A stretch of 64,000 bases of DNA from Leptotrichia sp. oral taxon 218 (GTDB taxonomy: Bacteria; Fusobacteriota; Fusobacteriia; Fusobacteriales; Leptotrichiaceae): positions 372,001-436,000 of the forward strand of contig NZ_CP072377.1 in assembly GCF_018128225.1 (NCBI RefSeq), read 5' to 3'. This document shows positions 44,748 through 53,989 of the stretch, piece after piece. Below the pieces are notes generated by a model. The model saw only the letters and a program-made list of their open reading frames with translations, did not search any database and had not been told where the DNA came from. A program made the position numbers and the translations under genes. The first letter of the stretch is position 1. Each line of letters starts with the position of its first letter.

Positions 44748-44882
44748 AAAAAATCTCCTTTTTCGATTCTCACTAAATAATACAATTATTTTTTGTAAAA
44801 ATCAATATTTTTTTGTTTTTTAGTAAATCAAAGTAATTTTCAGATATAAATATTTTAAGCCACTTTTTCCTAATGTTCTCCC

Positions 44883-44911
44883 TTGTAATTAGTTAAAAAA
44901 TATGGTAAAAT
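44883..44911 (+). promoter_or_regulatory. Promoter of the exported-protein gene at 45005
   Basis: TTGTAA and TAAAAT are separated by 17 bases. The transcription start would lie about 85 bases before the ATG. Confidence 0.5.
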
Positions 44912-45004
44912 TTCTTACGAACTTAAGGGATAAAATATATAAGTTATATAAAAAAAAAATAAAAAAATAAGTTTTATCCTACTACTATAAGGAGAGTTTT
45001 TGAA

Positions 45005-45550
45005 ATGAAAAAATTTGTGTTTTCGTTGGCATTTCTAATTTCTGGAATTTCTTTTTCGGGGACTTGTCATTGGATTAAAAATCCTAATTTTTATGTAAAA
45101 AAAGAGATAGAATTGATTAATACTAATAAGATGAATTTAAAAGGAAATATTTACTGTGATGTTGACAGAGATTATTTAACATATTATATTGGCACTGGAA
45201 ATTTGGAAGTTGGACTTGTTTATAATGAAAAAGAAAAAAAAGAATTGACTTATGAAAATATTATGAATATTTTGCTAGATTTTGAAAATGATATTGCAAA
45301 ATTAGTTCCAGATAATATTCCAGCAAAAAATTTAAAAGAAAAACCGCAATTTTATACATATAGATTATATATTTACGACGCTAAGCAAAATGATACATAT
45401 ATGTTTTTCAAATATATTTTTGACACAACAAAACCTGATGGCGACTGGAAGATGTACTACAACAGCGAGATTTTTTCTAAAATGAATAACAATGTAGTTG
45501 ACATATTCCAAAAAAATGGATATGGACCAACTGAAGATATTGTTTATTAA
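45005..45550 (+). CDS. Small exported protein of unknown function
   Basis: The 181-residue product has a signal peptide (MKKFVFSLAFLISGISFSGT) with likely cleavage after FSG and no lipobox. Two Cys remain in the mature part (TCHWIKNP and NIYCDVDRD), possibly a disulfide. The rest is rich in Tyr, Asn and charged residues with short beta-prone runs (DYLTYYIGTGNLEVGLVY). AAGGAGAG precedes the start. It lies 23 bases before a propeller-like gene on the same strand, so they are probably co-transcribed. I do not recognise the family. Confidence 0.75.
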   Translation: MKKFVFSLAFLISGISFSGTCHWIKNPNFYVKKEIELINTNKMNLKGNIYCDVDRDYLTYYIGTGNLEVGLVYNEKEKKELTYENIMNILLDFENDIAKLVPDNIPAKNLKEKPQFYTYRLYIYDAKQNDTYMFFKYIFDTTKPDGDWKMYYNSEIFSKMNNNVVDIFQKNGYGPTEDIVY

Positions 45551-45573
45551 AACAATGTTTGGGAAAGTAAAAA

Positions 45574-46452
45574 ATGGATATAATTTTAGAAGAAGATATA
45601 GCATATAAAACAAAAGTTAATGATTTTGGCGTAGAGCCTGTAAATAAAAGAATTATTACAACTGGCGAGAAATTAATTTTTTTTAAAAAAGGAATATTTG
45701 AAAAAGAAATTGGCGGAAAAGTAAAAAATAGTAAAATTATAAAATATATAAAAGAAAAAAATCAATTGTTTGTATCAAGTATGTTTTTTGTTTCAACTCC
45801 AAATGGGAAAGTTTACAAATGTGATGGAAATAAAAAGAAAATAAAAGCACTTGTCTTTGAAACAGATAAGTTAATCACAGCTATGAATTTTATAACGAGT
45901 GGAAGAATTGTCTATATAGAAGATAACACATTGTTTTCTTACGATGTGGATACGCAAGAATTAATTTTTACAAAAATAAATAAAAATAAAAAAATTGGAA
46001 ATTATGATATTTTTACAAGTGGTGAAAATGTTATAATTAAATTTAGGGAAGAAGAAAAAGAAAATAATATAATTTATATTTTTGAAAATAAATTAAAAAA
46101 AATATTTGAAATAAAAACTGAAAATGACCACACTTATTCCAAAATAGTTGGGATTAAATATTTTGCGGGAACGGAAGAAGGCGAAATAGAAGTTTGGAAT
46201 ATTTTGGACAAAGAATTGTACAATTCTATAAAAATAGCGGATATAAAAATTAATTATATAGAAGAAGATGAAGAAAAATTTTTTATTGGACTAGTTGATG
46301 GAACGATGATAATTACCGATAAAGATTTTAAAATATTGAGAAAAGAAAAAGTTTCAGATGAAGAAATACAAAAAATATGTATAATTGAAAATGAAATTTA
46401 TATTTTGATTTCGGACAAAAGAATTATAAAATATAGAATGATTAATAAATAA
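45574..46452 (+). CDS. Beta-propeller-like cytoplasmic protein
   Basis: The 292-residue product lacks a signal peptide. It consists of repeated short beta strands of about 40 residues per unit, with recurring patterns such as SGRIVYIEDNTLFSYDVDTQE, FAGTEEGEIEVWNILDKE and IGLVDGTMIITDKDFKIL, which look like WD40-type or related propeller blades. No catalytic motif is visible. Such proteins usually act as scaffolds. It follows the exported-protein gene closely and precedes the fructose operon by 30 bases, but a role in sugar uptake is not implied by the sequence. Confidence 0.65.
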   Translation: MDIILEEDIAYKTKVNDFGVEPVNKRIITTGEKLIFFKKGIFEKEIGGKVKNSKIIKYIKEKNQLFVSSMFFVSTPNGKVYKCDGNKKKIKALVFETDKLITAMNFITSGRIVYIEDNTLFSYDVDTQELIFTKINKNKKIGNYDIFTSGENVIIKFREEEKENNIIYIFENKLKKIFEIKTENDHTYSKIVGIKYFAGTEEGEIEVWNILDKELYNSIKIADIKINYIEEDEEKFFIGLVDGTMIITDKDFKILRKEKVSDEEIQKICIIENEIYILISDKRIIKYRMINK

Positions 46453-46482
46453 AAAAATTTATAAAAATTTGAGGAGGAAAAG

Positions 46483-47400
46483 ATGATTTACACATTGACA
46501 CTAAATCCTGCATTGGATTACGACATGTATTTGGAAAATGAATTGGAAGCAGAAAACTTGAATCTTGCAAAAGAGGTAAATTACAGAGCAGGTGGAAAAG
46601 GAATTAATGTTTCAAAAGTTTTGAAAAACTTAGGAATTGAATCTACAGCGATAGGATATGTTGCAGGATTTGTAGGAGATTTCATTGTAAAAGATTTACA
46701 AAAAGATGGAATAAAATCAGAATTTGTAGAATTAGATGGAATCACAAGAATTAATGTAAAAGTTAATGGAAACGACAAAGAAACAGAATTAACTGGAGTT
46801 TCGCCAAAAATAACAGATGAAAAATTACAAGAATTAGTAAAGAAAATGGCTGACTTGAAAGATGGAGACATTTTGGTATTATCTGGAAGTATCCCTTCAT
46901 CTATTAGTAACAAAATTTATAAAGAATTATCAGAAAATGTAAAAGCAAATGTAGAAATAGTGCTTGATACAAGAGGAAACTTATTGCAAGACAATATTCA
47001 TAACAATCTTTTCGTTAAACCAAATATTCATGAATTGAGAGATATGTTTGGTGAAAAATTAGAAACTAAACAGGAAATTGTTGAAAAATGTAAATATTTC
47101 TTGGATAGAGGGGTAAAAAATGTAATTTTATCTCGTGGTGGAGATGGAGCTTTGCTTGTAAATAAAGAATTTGTATTGGAAGCTAGTGTTCCTAAAGGGA
47201 AATTGATTAATTCTATTGGAGCTGGAGATTCGATGGTAGCAGGATTTGTGGCAGGATTTGTTAAAGGAATGTCTACAGAAGATGCTTTCAAATTGGCAGT
47301 GGCTTCAGGAAGTGCGACAGCTTATTCTTATGGAATGGCAGAAAAAGATTTAGTTGATAAATTGTATAGCGAAATTGAAATTTTAAAAGAAAATTTATAA
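46483..47400 (+). CDS. fruK: 1-phosphofructokinase (PfkB family)
   Basis: Phosphorylates fructose 1-phosphate, made by the fructose PTS, to fructose 1,6-bisphosphate. The 305-residue product is a PfkB-family kinase: MIYTLTLNPALDYDMYL at the start, the substrate-binding AGGKGINVSKVLKNLG near residue 38, ILVLSGSIPSS, and the catalytic GAGDSMVAGFVAGF near residue 246. GAGGAGG precedes the ATG. The gene lies 48 bases before the fructose PTS gene. Tagatose-6-phosphate kinase is the main alternative; the neighbour argues for FruK. No FruR-type regulator gene is in the window. Confidence 0.93.
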   Translation: MIYTLTLNPALDYDMYLENELEAENLNLAKEVNYRAGGKGINVSKVLKNLGIESTAIGYVAGFVGDFIVKDLQKDGIKSEFVELDGITRINVKVNGNDKETELTGVSPKITDEKLQELVKKMADLKDGDILVLSGSIPSSISNKIYKELSENVKANVEIVLDTRGNLLQDNIHNNLFVKPNIHELRDMFGEKLETKQEIVEKCKYFLDRGVKNVILSRGGDGALLVNKEFVLEASVPKGKLINSIGAGDSMVAGFVAGFVKGMSTEDAFKLAVASGSATAYSYGMAEKDLVDKLYSEIEILKENL

Positions 47401-47448
47401 AATTATTAAAAATTAAAATATAAAAATAAAAAAGAAAGGTGGAAAGAT

Positions 47449-49416
47449 ATGAGAATATCAGATTTACTAATTAAAGATAGAATAAACCTAGATGTTCAAG
47501 CAAATGACAAGCCTAGCCTTATTAGAGAACTTGCAAAATTGCATGAAAAAACAGGTGTGTTAAATGACTATGAAGGATATGTTGAAGCATTGGAGGCTAG
47601 AGAAGCACAAAGTTCAACAGGTATTGGTGAAGGGATTGCAATTCCTCATGCAAAAACAAAATATGTAAAAGAACCTGCACTTGCAATGGGAAGAAAAACG
47701 AGTGGGATTGATTATCAATCATTAGATGATGAACCAGCAACATTGTTCTTTATGATTGCTGCACCAGATGGAGCGAATAATACTCACATCGAAACATTAG
47801 CTAGACTTTCACAATTGTTATTGGATGATGATTTTAAAGCGGCTTTGGAAAAAGCTCCAACAGCAGATGCAGTTTTAGATATTATTAATAAAACAGAAGC
47901 AAAAAAATTTCCAGATGAAGCTAAAAAAGAAGAAGCAAAAGAAGCACCAGTGGCTAACTCTACATCTTCAGGTGATGAACCTTACATTATCGCAGCAACA
48001 GCTTGTCCAACAGGAATTGCACATACATATATGGCAGCGGCAGCATTGAAAAAAGCAGCTGAAGAAATGGGAGTAAAAATTAAAGTAGAAACAAATGGAG
48101 CAGACGGTAGAAAGGACATATTGACAAGTGACGACATCAAAAAAGCAAAAGGTGTTATCTTGGCAATAAATAGAAATATCGAAGTTGATAGATTTGATGG
48201 AAAACCATTGATTCAAGTGGAAGCAAAAGAAGGAATTAATAATGCAAAAGAATTAATTCAAAAAGTTTTAGATGGAAAAGCACCTATTTTCCATGCGAGT
48301 GGTTCTTCAAAAGATTCTTCAGGTGAAGAAGCTTCTAGTGATAAAAAAGGACTTTACAAACACTTATTAAGTGGGGTTTCTTACATGTTACCATTGGTAA
48401 TAAGTGGAGGAATTTTAATTGCGTTGGCATTTTTAGTTGATACATTGACAGGTCATGCAAATGCAGGAGATAAATTTGGTACAACAAGTCAATTAGCTAA
48501 ATTATTGATGACAGTTGGGAAAGCGGCATTTGGATTGTTCTTGCCAATTTTAGGTGGGTATATAGCATTTAGTATGAGTGAAAGAGCTGCATTAACGCCA
48601 GGTCTTGTTGCAGGATTTTTGGCAACTCAGCCAATAGTTAAAGATGGTCCAGTTTCAGGATTTATTGGTGCATTAATTGGTGGATTTTTAGCAGGTGTAG
48701 TAGTTAAACTTTTAATAAAAGCATTGTCAGGATTACCAAGATCATTAAATGGGTTAAAAATGATTTTATTATATCCAGTATTGTCGGTATTAATAACAGG
48801 GACAATAATGTGGGTAGTTGTTAATCCGATAGCTACTTTCATAAATGTTTGGTTAAATAATGGGTTATCTTCAATGCAAGGAGCGAGTGCAATATTATTA
48901 GGAGCAATATTAGGTGGAATGATGTCCGTAGATATGGGTGGTCCTATAAACAAAGTAGCGTATGTATTTGGAACAGGAACATTGACATCAGCAGCAATGA
49001 CTTCAGGAGGAACTTTCTCAATGGCAGCAGTTATGGCTGGAGGAATGGTACCACCGATAGCAATTGCATTAGCATCTACATTATTTAAGAGTAAATTTAC
49101 TGCACAAGAAAGAGAGGCAGGACTTACAAACTACATCATGGGATTCTCATTCATTACAGAAGGTGCAATTCCTTATGCAGCAGCAGATCCTACAAGGGTA
49201 ATACCAGCAAGTGTTGTAGGTTCAGCAGTAGCTGGAGCTTTAATTGGATTATTCAGAGTTAAAATACCAGCACCTCATGGAGGAATTTTAGTAATGGGAT
49301 TAAGTAAGACTGCAAATGGTGGAAACGGATTCTTCTTATATTTGTTTGCAGTTATAATTGGTGCGATTGTATCAGCAGTGTTATTGGGATTATTAAAGAA
49401 AAAAGTTGAAAAATAA
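47449..49416 (+). CDS. fruA: Fructose-specific PTS permease, EIIABC fusion
   Basis: Imports fructose with phosphorylation at C1. The 655-residue protein has three domains in order: EIIA about 1-150, with the phosphorylated His in GIAIPHAKTKY near residue 66; EIIB about 175-275, with the phospho-Cys in ATACPTGIAHTYMAA near residue 186; EIIC from about 300, with repeated hydrophobic segments and the substrate loop MGFSFITEGAIPYAAADP. A Ser/Lys-rich linker joins EIIB and EIIC. AAGGTGG precedes the start. With fruK it forms a complete fructose catabolic pair. Confidence 0.95.
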   Translation: MRISDLLIKDRINLDVQANDKPSLIRELAKLHEKTGVLNDYEGYVEALEAREAQSSTGIGEGIAIPHAKTKYVKEPALAMGRKTSGIDYQSLDDEPATLFFMIAAPDGANNTHIETLARLSQLLLDDDFKAALEKAPTADAVLDIINKTEAKKFPDEAKKEEAKEAPVANSTSSGDEPYIIAATACPTGIAHTYMAAAALKKAAEEMGVKIKVETNGADGRKDILTSDDIKKAKGVILAINRNIEVDRFDGKPLIQVEAKEGINNAKELIQKVLDGKAPIFHASGSSKDSSGEEASSDKKGLYKHLLSGVSYMLPLVISGGILIALAFLVDTLTGHANAGDKFGTTSQLAKLLMTVGKAAFGLFLPILGGYIAFSMSERAALTPGLVAGFLATQPIVKDGPVSGFIGALIGGFLAGVVVKLLIKALSGLPRSLNGLKMILLYPVLSVLITGTIMWVVVNPIATFINVWLNNGLSSMQGASAILLGAILGGMMSVDMGGPINKVAYVFGTGTLTSAAMTSGGTFSMAAVMAGGMVPPIAIALASTLFKSKFTAQEREAGLTNYIMGFSFITEGAIPYAAADPTRVIPASVVGSAVAGALIGLFRVKIPAPHGGILVMGLSKTANGGNGFFLYLFAVIIGAIVSAVLLGLLKKKVEK

Positions 49417-49435
49417 ACCTGTCTGGTTATTTAAC

Positions 49436-49481
49436 AAAAGAGAGTAAGAAGTCTTCGGCTTCTACAAGCGGGAGTAGTTCA
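49436..49481 (+). repeat. IS605-type footprint: fused left and right ends
   Basis: TTTAAC (49430-49435) is followed by AAAAGAGAGTAAGAAGTC, close to the left end at 7671, and then by CTACAAGCGGGAGTAGTTCA, a right-end sequence. No internal DNA remains. Confidence 0.6.
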
Positions 49482-49534
49482 TATAAAGCAAAATAAGATA
49501 ATCTAAAATAAATAAAATAAAATCAAAATAAACT

Positions 49535-49577
49535 AAGGATTAACTTCTATTCATGAAAAAAGTTAATCCTTTTTAAT
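49535..49577 (+). terminator. Terminator of the fructose operon
   Basis: AAGGATTAACTT pairs with AAGTTAATCCTT (12 bp), followed by a T-run. The footprint just upstream lies between the fruA stop and this hairpin. The rest of the 49417-49743 gap is AT-rich and empty. Confidence 0.85.
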
Positions 49578-49743
49578 TTTATACTAAACCCTATTTGAAT
49601 AACGATAACGAATACATTATAAATCTTTTTAGTAGATTAAACTTAATATTTGATTTTTAAACAGGGAATAGTATTAATTTTTAATTCTTTAAATTTTTAA
49701 ATGTTTAAATCAAATAATAAAGTAAAAATTGAAAACATAATTT

Positions 49744-50142
49744 TTAAATTGCATCTTTTTTATTTTTTATTTTTTCAATATTTTTTCTGAAAATGTCGTC
49801 ACTGATTTTTTGTAAAAGTATTTCGAAATTTTCATATTTTTCTTTTTCACTTGAATAAAAAATTAAAAAATAAAGATCGGAATAAAAATTTTTCTTTTCT
49901 GAAAATATCTCAAATTGTCCACAATCTAACAATTTGTCGGTCTTTATTACAAAAAAATCTCCATTTCTTTTTTTATTCTTTAGAAAACAAACTCCAAAAT
50001 TCAAGTCTTTAATCTGAATTTTAATGATATTTTCATCAAAAACACCTAATTCAGATGAACAAAACTTATTTTTTATTTTTTGTTTAAATTCTTTTAAATT
50101 AGCAACATTTAAACAAACCGTATTGTTTTCAATGTTTCTCAT
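49744..50142 (-). CDS. Hypothetical protein
   Basis: The 132-residue product is very rich in Lys, Asn, Phe and Ile. It has no signal peptide or membrane segment. Short beta-prone runs (NIIKIQIKDLNFGVCFL) are followed by a charged C-terminal helix (ILLQKISDDIFRKNIEKIKNKK). AGGAGGAG lies before the start. Nothing in it matches a family I know, and its neighbours (fruA and fhs) do not explain it. It could be a small regulatory or scaffold protein, but this is not supported. Confidence 0.55.
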   Translation of the reverse strand: MRNIENNTVCLNVANLKEFKQKIKNKFCSSELGVFDENIIKIQIKDLNFGVCFLKNKKRNGDFFVIKTDKLLDCGQFEIFSEKKNFYSDLYFLIFYSSEKEKYENFEILLQKISDDIFRKNIEKIKNKKDAI

Positions 50143-50420
50143 TAATCTCCTCCTCTTTTTTATTTTTTTAATTTTAATAATTTTAATATATTTATAAATA
50201 ATAAATAAGGTATATTTTTTTTTATTTTAGATTTTTTGAAAATATTTATTTTTATTAGTTTATTTAAAATATAAAAATTAATTTAAAATTAAAATTATTG
50301 AAATATTTATTTTTTTATACAATAATTCAGCATTTTTAATATTAAAAAAATTTTTAAATAAAATTTTATTAATTTTTATAAAAATAAATTATTTTAAATA
50401 AACAAAATTTTTAAAAATAC

Positions 50421-50450
50421 TGGACTTATAATAACATTTTTTAGTATAAT
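50421..50450 (+). promoter_or_regulatory. Promoter of fhs
   Basis: TGGACT and TATAAT are separated by 18 bases, about 50 bases upstream of the start codon. The rest of the 358-base gap (50143-50500) is AT-rich without further visible signals. Confidence 0.55.
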
Positions 50451-50500
50451 ATAAATGTGAATAATAAAATAAATTTAAATAATAATTTTTAGGAGGAAAA

Positions 50501-52171
50501 ATGACAGATATAGAAATTGCTCAAAAGGCCAAATTGAAAAAAATTAGTGAAATTGCGCAAAGTATTGGACTTTCTGAAGATGACTATGAACTTTATGGGA
50601 AATATAAAGCCAAAGTTAGTCTTGATGTTTTAAAAAGAAATGCTGACAAAAAAGATGGAAAATTGATTTTGATGACAGCTGTGACGCCAACACCTCCTGG
50701 TGAAGGAAAATCAACTGTTACAGTTGGACTTACTCAAGCGTTAAATAAACTTGGATATAAGTCTATTGCAGCATTAAGAGAGCCATCGCTTGGTCCTGTT
50801 TTTGGTATGAAAGGTGGAGCTGCTGGAGGTGGAATGTCGCAAGTTGTTCCAATGGAAGAAATTAATCTTCATTTTACAGGAGATATTCACGCAATAGGAG
50901 CTGCACACAACTTAATTTCAGCTTGTATTGACAATCACATTCATTTTGGAAATGAACTTGACATTGATGTAAACAATATTACTTTTAAAAGAGTTGTCGA
51001 TATGAATGACAGAAATTTGAGAAGCATAGTAGTTGGTCTTGGACCGAAAGTAAATGGAACTCCTAGGGAAAATTCATTCCAAATCACTGTTGCCTCAGAA
51101 ATTATGGCTATCTTTTGTCTAGCTGATTCAATTAGCGATTTAAAAAATAGAATTGGAGAAATTGTTTTTGCCTATAACAGAAAAGGTGAAATGTTAAAAG
51201 TAAAACAGTTAAATATTCAAGGTGCGGTTGCAGCACTTTTAAAAGATGCTATAAAGCCAAACTTAGTGCAGACATTGGAAAATACGCCTGTATTTATTCA
51301 CGGTGGACCATTTGCTAACATTGCTCATGGATGTAATTCTCTGATTGCAACAAAAATGGCATTAAAATTATCGGACTATGTTGTGACAGAAGCTGGATTT
51401 GCTGCGGACTTGGGTGCTGAAAAATTTTTGGACATAAAAGCTAGATTTGGAGGACTTGAACCTAATGCAGTTGTAATAGTTGCAACTGTCAGAGCGCTAA
51501 AACATCACGGTGGTGACAAAGACTTGAAAACTGAGAATTGCGAAACTCTTTCAAAAGGACTTGAAAATTTGGAAAAACATATTGAAAGTATGCAAAAATA
51601 TAATATTCCAGTTGTTGTAGCAATTAATAAATTTATAACTGATACGGATGCAGAAGTTGAAATAATAAGAGATTTTTGTAAGAAAAAAGATGTAGAAGTT
51701 GCTCTTTGTGAAATTTGGGAAAAAGGTGGAGAAGGTGGAAAAGAGCTTGTTGAAAAAGTGATGGACGCTATCGAAAAAAATGAAAAGTCAGATAAAAAAT
51801 ATACTCCGCTTTATGATTTAGATTTGACAATTCAAGAAAAAATTGAAAAAATCGCAAAAGAAATTTATGGAGCAGACGGAGTAAACTTTTCTGCAAAGGC
51901 GAAAAAAAATATTCAAAAATATGTGGAAAATGGATATGACAAACTTCCAATTTGTGTTTCAAAAACTCAAAAATCACTTTCTGACAATCCAAATCTATTG
52001 GGACGACCAAAAGGATTTAAAATTACAATAAATGAAATAAGATTGTCAGCTGGAGCAGGATTTTTGGTAGCAATGGCTGGAGAAATAATAGATATGCCAG
52101 GACTTCCGAGAAAACCGGCGGCTGAGTTAATTGACATAGATGAAAATGGAGTAATTTCAGGATTATTTTAA
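50501..52171 (+). CDS. fhs: Formate-tetrahydrofolate ligase
   Basis: Activates formate with ATP to give 10-formyl-THF for purine and fMet synthesis. The 556-residue product has the normal length. The P-loop is in [19 protein letters not shown] near residue 65; [19 protein letters not shown] near 94 and [19 protein letters not shown] near 125 are the substrate blocks. The C-terminal [20 protein letters not shown] ends it. GGAGG precedes the start. Its last codons overlap the TTTAAC target of a mini-element (the TAA is inside TTTAAC), so the insertion lies exactly at the stop codon without altering the protein. Confidence 0.97.
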   Translation: MTDIEIAQKAKLKKISEIAQSIGLSEDDYELYGKYKAKVSLDVLKRNADKKDGKLILMTAVTPTPPGEGKSTVTVGLTQALNKLGYKSIAALREPSLGPVFGMKGGAAGGGMSQVVPMEEINLHFTGDIHAIGAAHNLISACIDNHIHFGNELDIDVNNITFKRVVDMNDRNLRSIVVGLGPKVNGTPRENSFQITVASEIMAIFCLADSISDLKNRIGEIVFAYNRKGEMLKVKQLNIQGAVAALLKDAIKPNLVQTLENTPVFIHGGPFANIAHGCNSLIATKMALKLSDYVVTEAGFAADLGAEKFLDIKARFGGLEPNAVVIVATVRALKHHGGDKDLKTENCETLSKGLENLEKHIESMQKYNIPVVVAINKFITDTDAEVEIIRDFCKKKDVEVALCEIWEKGGEGGKELVEKVMDAIEKNEKSDKKYTPLYDLDLTIQEKIEKIAKEIYGADGVNFSAKAKKNIQKYVENGYDKLPICVSKTQKSLSDNPNLLGRPKGFKITINEIRLSAGAGFLVAMAGEIIDMPGLPRKPAAELIDIDENGVISGLF

Positions 52172-52230
52172 CAATATCTAGCAAGAAGTCTCCCTCTTCT
52201 ACAAGAGGGAGATGAATTGCAGAACATAAC

Positions 52231-52259
52231 TTGAAATAATAATTATTATATGGTATAAT
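52231..52259 (+). promoter_or_regulatory. Promoter inside the mini-element
   Basis: TTGAAA and TATAAT with a 17-base spacer and TG before the -10. A start near 52266 would transcribe the structured right end. Confidence 0.6.
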
Positions 52260-52265
52260 ACTCGT

Positions 52266-52372
52266 ACATCAGGGCAGGGACTGCCCAAAGAGCTTGGTAA
52301 ATATATTTAGCTAACAGAAGCAGATACTTCCCAAGAAGCTCCCTCTTCTAAAAGCGGGAGTAGTTCACAATA
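52266..52372 (+). ncRNA. Orphan omegaRNA-like transcript (predicted)
   Basis: GGGCA pairs with TGCCC (52272-52286); the tnpB copy has GGGTA/TACCC at the same place, a compensatory change that keeps pairing. The following 60 bases are nearly identical to the tnpB copy. A guide would come from DNA just after 52372. Confidence 0.5.
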
Positions 52373-52525
52373 AACTCTCTTTCTTTATTCTTTTTCTTTT
52401 TATTATTATTTTTTTTTATTTTATTTTTTCTTTATTTAATTTTGTAATTTCTTAATTTATATCTTTATTATTTTTATCTTTTTATCTTTCTTTATTTCTA
52501 TTATTTAAAATATATTTTATTTTAT

Positions 52526-52637
52526 TAGATATGTTCGATAACCTAAGTTTTTTTATCTATACAAGGGGTCAAGACCCCTTGCTTCAAGATGTTTGTTTTA
52601 TTAAATTCTAAGTTTGTATAGTTATCGAACAGGTCTA
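52526..52637. repeat. 112-bp MITE-like palindromic element
   Basis: 17-bp ends TAGATATGTTCGATAAC and GTTATCGAACAGGTCTA are inverted repeats with two mismatches. Inside are a strong hairpin (ACAAGGGGT/ACCCCTTG, 52561-52581) like the one after citrate synthase, and a second inverted pair (CTATACAA/TTGTATAG). No gene lies within. The rest of 52373-52705 is T-rich. Confidence 0.6.
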
Positions 52638-52705
52638 TTTTATTTTATCTTATTTTATTTTATTGTATCTTATTTTATTGTATCTTATCTTAATTTTATT
52701 TTATA

Positions 52706-53989
52706 TTATCTTCCTTTTCCAAAAATTACAATTGTGATAGTTTTTAATAAAATTTTCATATCGAATAAAATATCGTGATTTTTTATGTAATATAAGTCAT
52801 ATTGTAATTTTCTGTAGGCGTCTTCAATACTTGCTCCGTATGGGTACATAACTTGCGCCCAACCTGTAAGTCCTGGTTTTACAGTATGTCTTAAGTTATA
52901 GTACATTATTTCCTTTTCTAGCTGCTTTATAAAAAATTCTCGCTCAGGTCTTGGTCCTACAAAGCTCATCTCACCTTTTAAGACATTCCACAGCTGTGGC
53001 AATTCATCAACTCTTGTAAGACGCATAAATTTTCCAAATTTTGTGACACGGTTATCGTTTTTTGTCGCCCATTTTGGTCCATCTTTTTCGGCATCAGTCG
53101 TCATCGAACGAAATTTTACAATTTTAAAAGGTTTGTTTCCTTCGCCAATTCTTTCCTGAATGAAAAATATTGGTCCTTTTGATTCAAGTTTTATGATTAT
53201 TGCGGCAATTATCATAATTGGGATTACGCAAATTCCTATTAATAGCGCAAAAATAATATCTAATATTCTTTTGGCTTTTAAATTGAAATTATTGTGATAA
53301 ATTTCAAAACCTGTATTTTCTAAAAACCACTTTGGACTCAGATGTGAAACTGGCAATTTATTTTCATACATTTCGTAAAATTCCAAATAGTTGTAATATT
53401 GAAGTCCTTTTAATTTATTTTTTAAAAGTTTGTCAACAATTTTTGGATTTATAAGTAAATTTTCTGAAAAATCGACAATTATATCTATTTTTTTTAAATC
53501 ACAAATTTTTAATATATCATATCCATAATCTTTTTTTCGAATATTTTTGTAATGGTCAATAAATCTGTATTGCTCATCGTTTTTTATGCTTTCAAGTAAA
53601 TCTTGAGTATAGTCGTTTTCTCCGATAAACATAATTCTTTGTCTTTCAACGACTCCCACGATTATAATATATCTAAAAACAATTTGAAACATAGCAATTA
53701 TTCCAAATAGAGCTATTGCTTCATAAAATGTAAATATTTTTAGAAAATTGGCTACGGCTGCAAAAATAAAGTTTATGATACAGACAACTGCCATATCACG
53801 AAGCCGATATTTTCCAGCTGAAATGTTGTAAATATTTCCAACATAATATGAAATTAACGCAACTCCAAAAATTCCTATATTTCTAAAACCAAGTCCTCTA
53901 TTTATAATAATAAGACCTACAAAATAAACAACTATCGTAAGTATCCAAAATAATGCCAAATAATTTTTTCTAACACTGCTTACTGCCAT
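52706..53989 (-). CDS. Polyprenyl-phosphate sugar-1-phosphate transferase (WbaP/WcaJ type)
   Basis: Starts polysaccharide repeat units by placing a sugar-phosphate on undecaprenyl phosphate at the inner membrane. The 427-residue product has four N-terminal membrane segments (about 10-120), a central soluble part, and the C-terminal catalytic domain: [14 protein letters not shown], then [22 protein letters not shown], the [26 protein letters not shown] block and [13 protein letters not shown]. These are the hallmarks of the bacterial sugar transferase family. GAGGTG precedes ATG. The upstream acyltransferase gene overlaps its start by 10 bases, so they are translationally coupled. The sugar is not readable. 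Confidence 0.93.
   Translation of the reverse strand: MAVSSVRKNYLALFWILTIVVYFVGLIIINRGLGFRNIGIFGVALISYYVGNIYNISAGKYRLRDMAVVCIINFIFAAVANFLKIFTFYEAIALFGIIAMFQIVFRYIIIVGVVERQRIMFIGENDYTQDLLESIKNDEQYRFIDHYKNIRKKDYGYDILKICDLKKIDIIVDFSENLLINPKIVDKLLKNKLKGLQYYNYLEFYEMYENKLPVSHLSPKWFLENTGFEIYHNNFNLKAKRILDIIFALLIGICVIPIMIIAAIIIKLESKGPIFFIQERIGEGNKPFKIVKFRSMTTDAEKDGPKWATKNDNRVTKFGKFMRLTRVDELPQLWNVLKGEMSFVGPRPEREFFIKQLEKEIMYYNLRHTVKPGLTGWAQVMYPYGASIEDAYRKLQYDLYYIKNHDILFDMKILLKTITIVIFGKGR

Larger units (their letters stand above)
52172..52372 (+). mobile_element. tnpB-less mini IS605 element with promoter and omegaRNA-like region
   Basis: The element follows TTTAAC (52166-52171). The left end has a perfect stem, CTCCCTCTT with AAGAGGGAG, inside GCAA/TTGC. 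Next is a promoter (TTGAAA-N17-TATAAT, 52231-52259). Then comes the structured right end with GAGCTTGG...CCAAGAAGCTC, ending TAGTTCAC. Compared with 7671-9072 it is an internal deletion that removed tnpB and placed the promoter directly before the right end. Confidence 0.75.
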
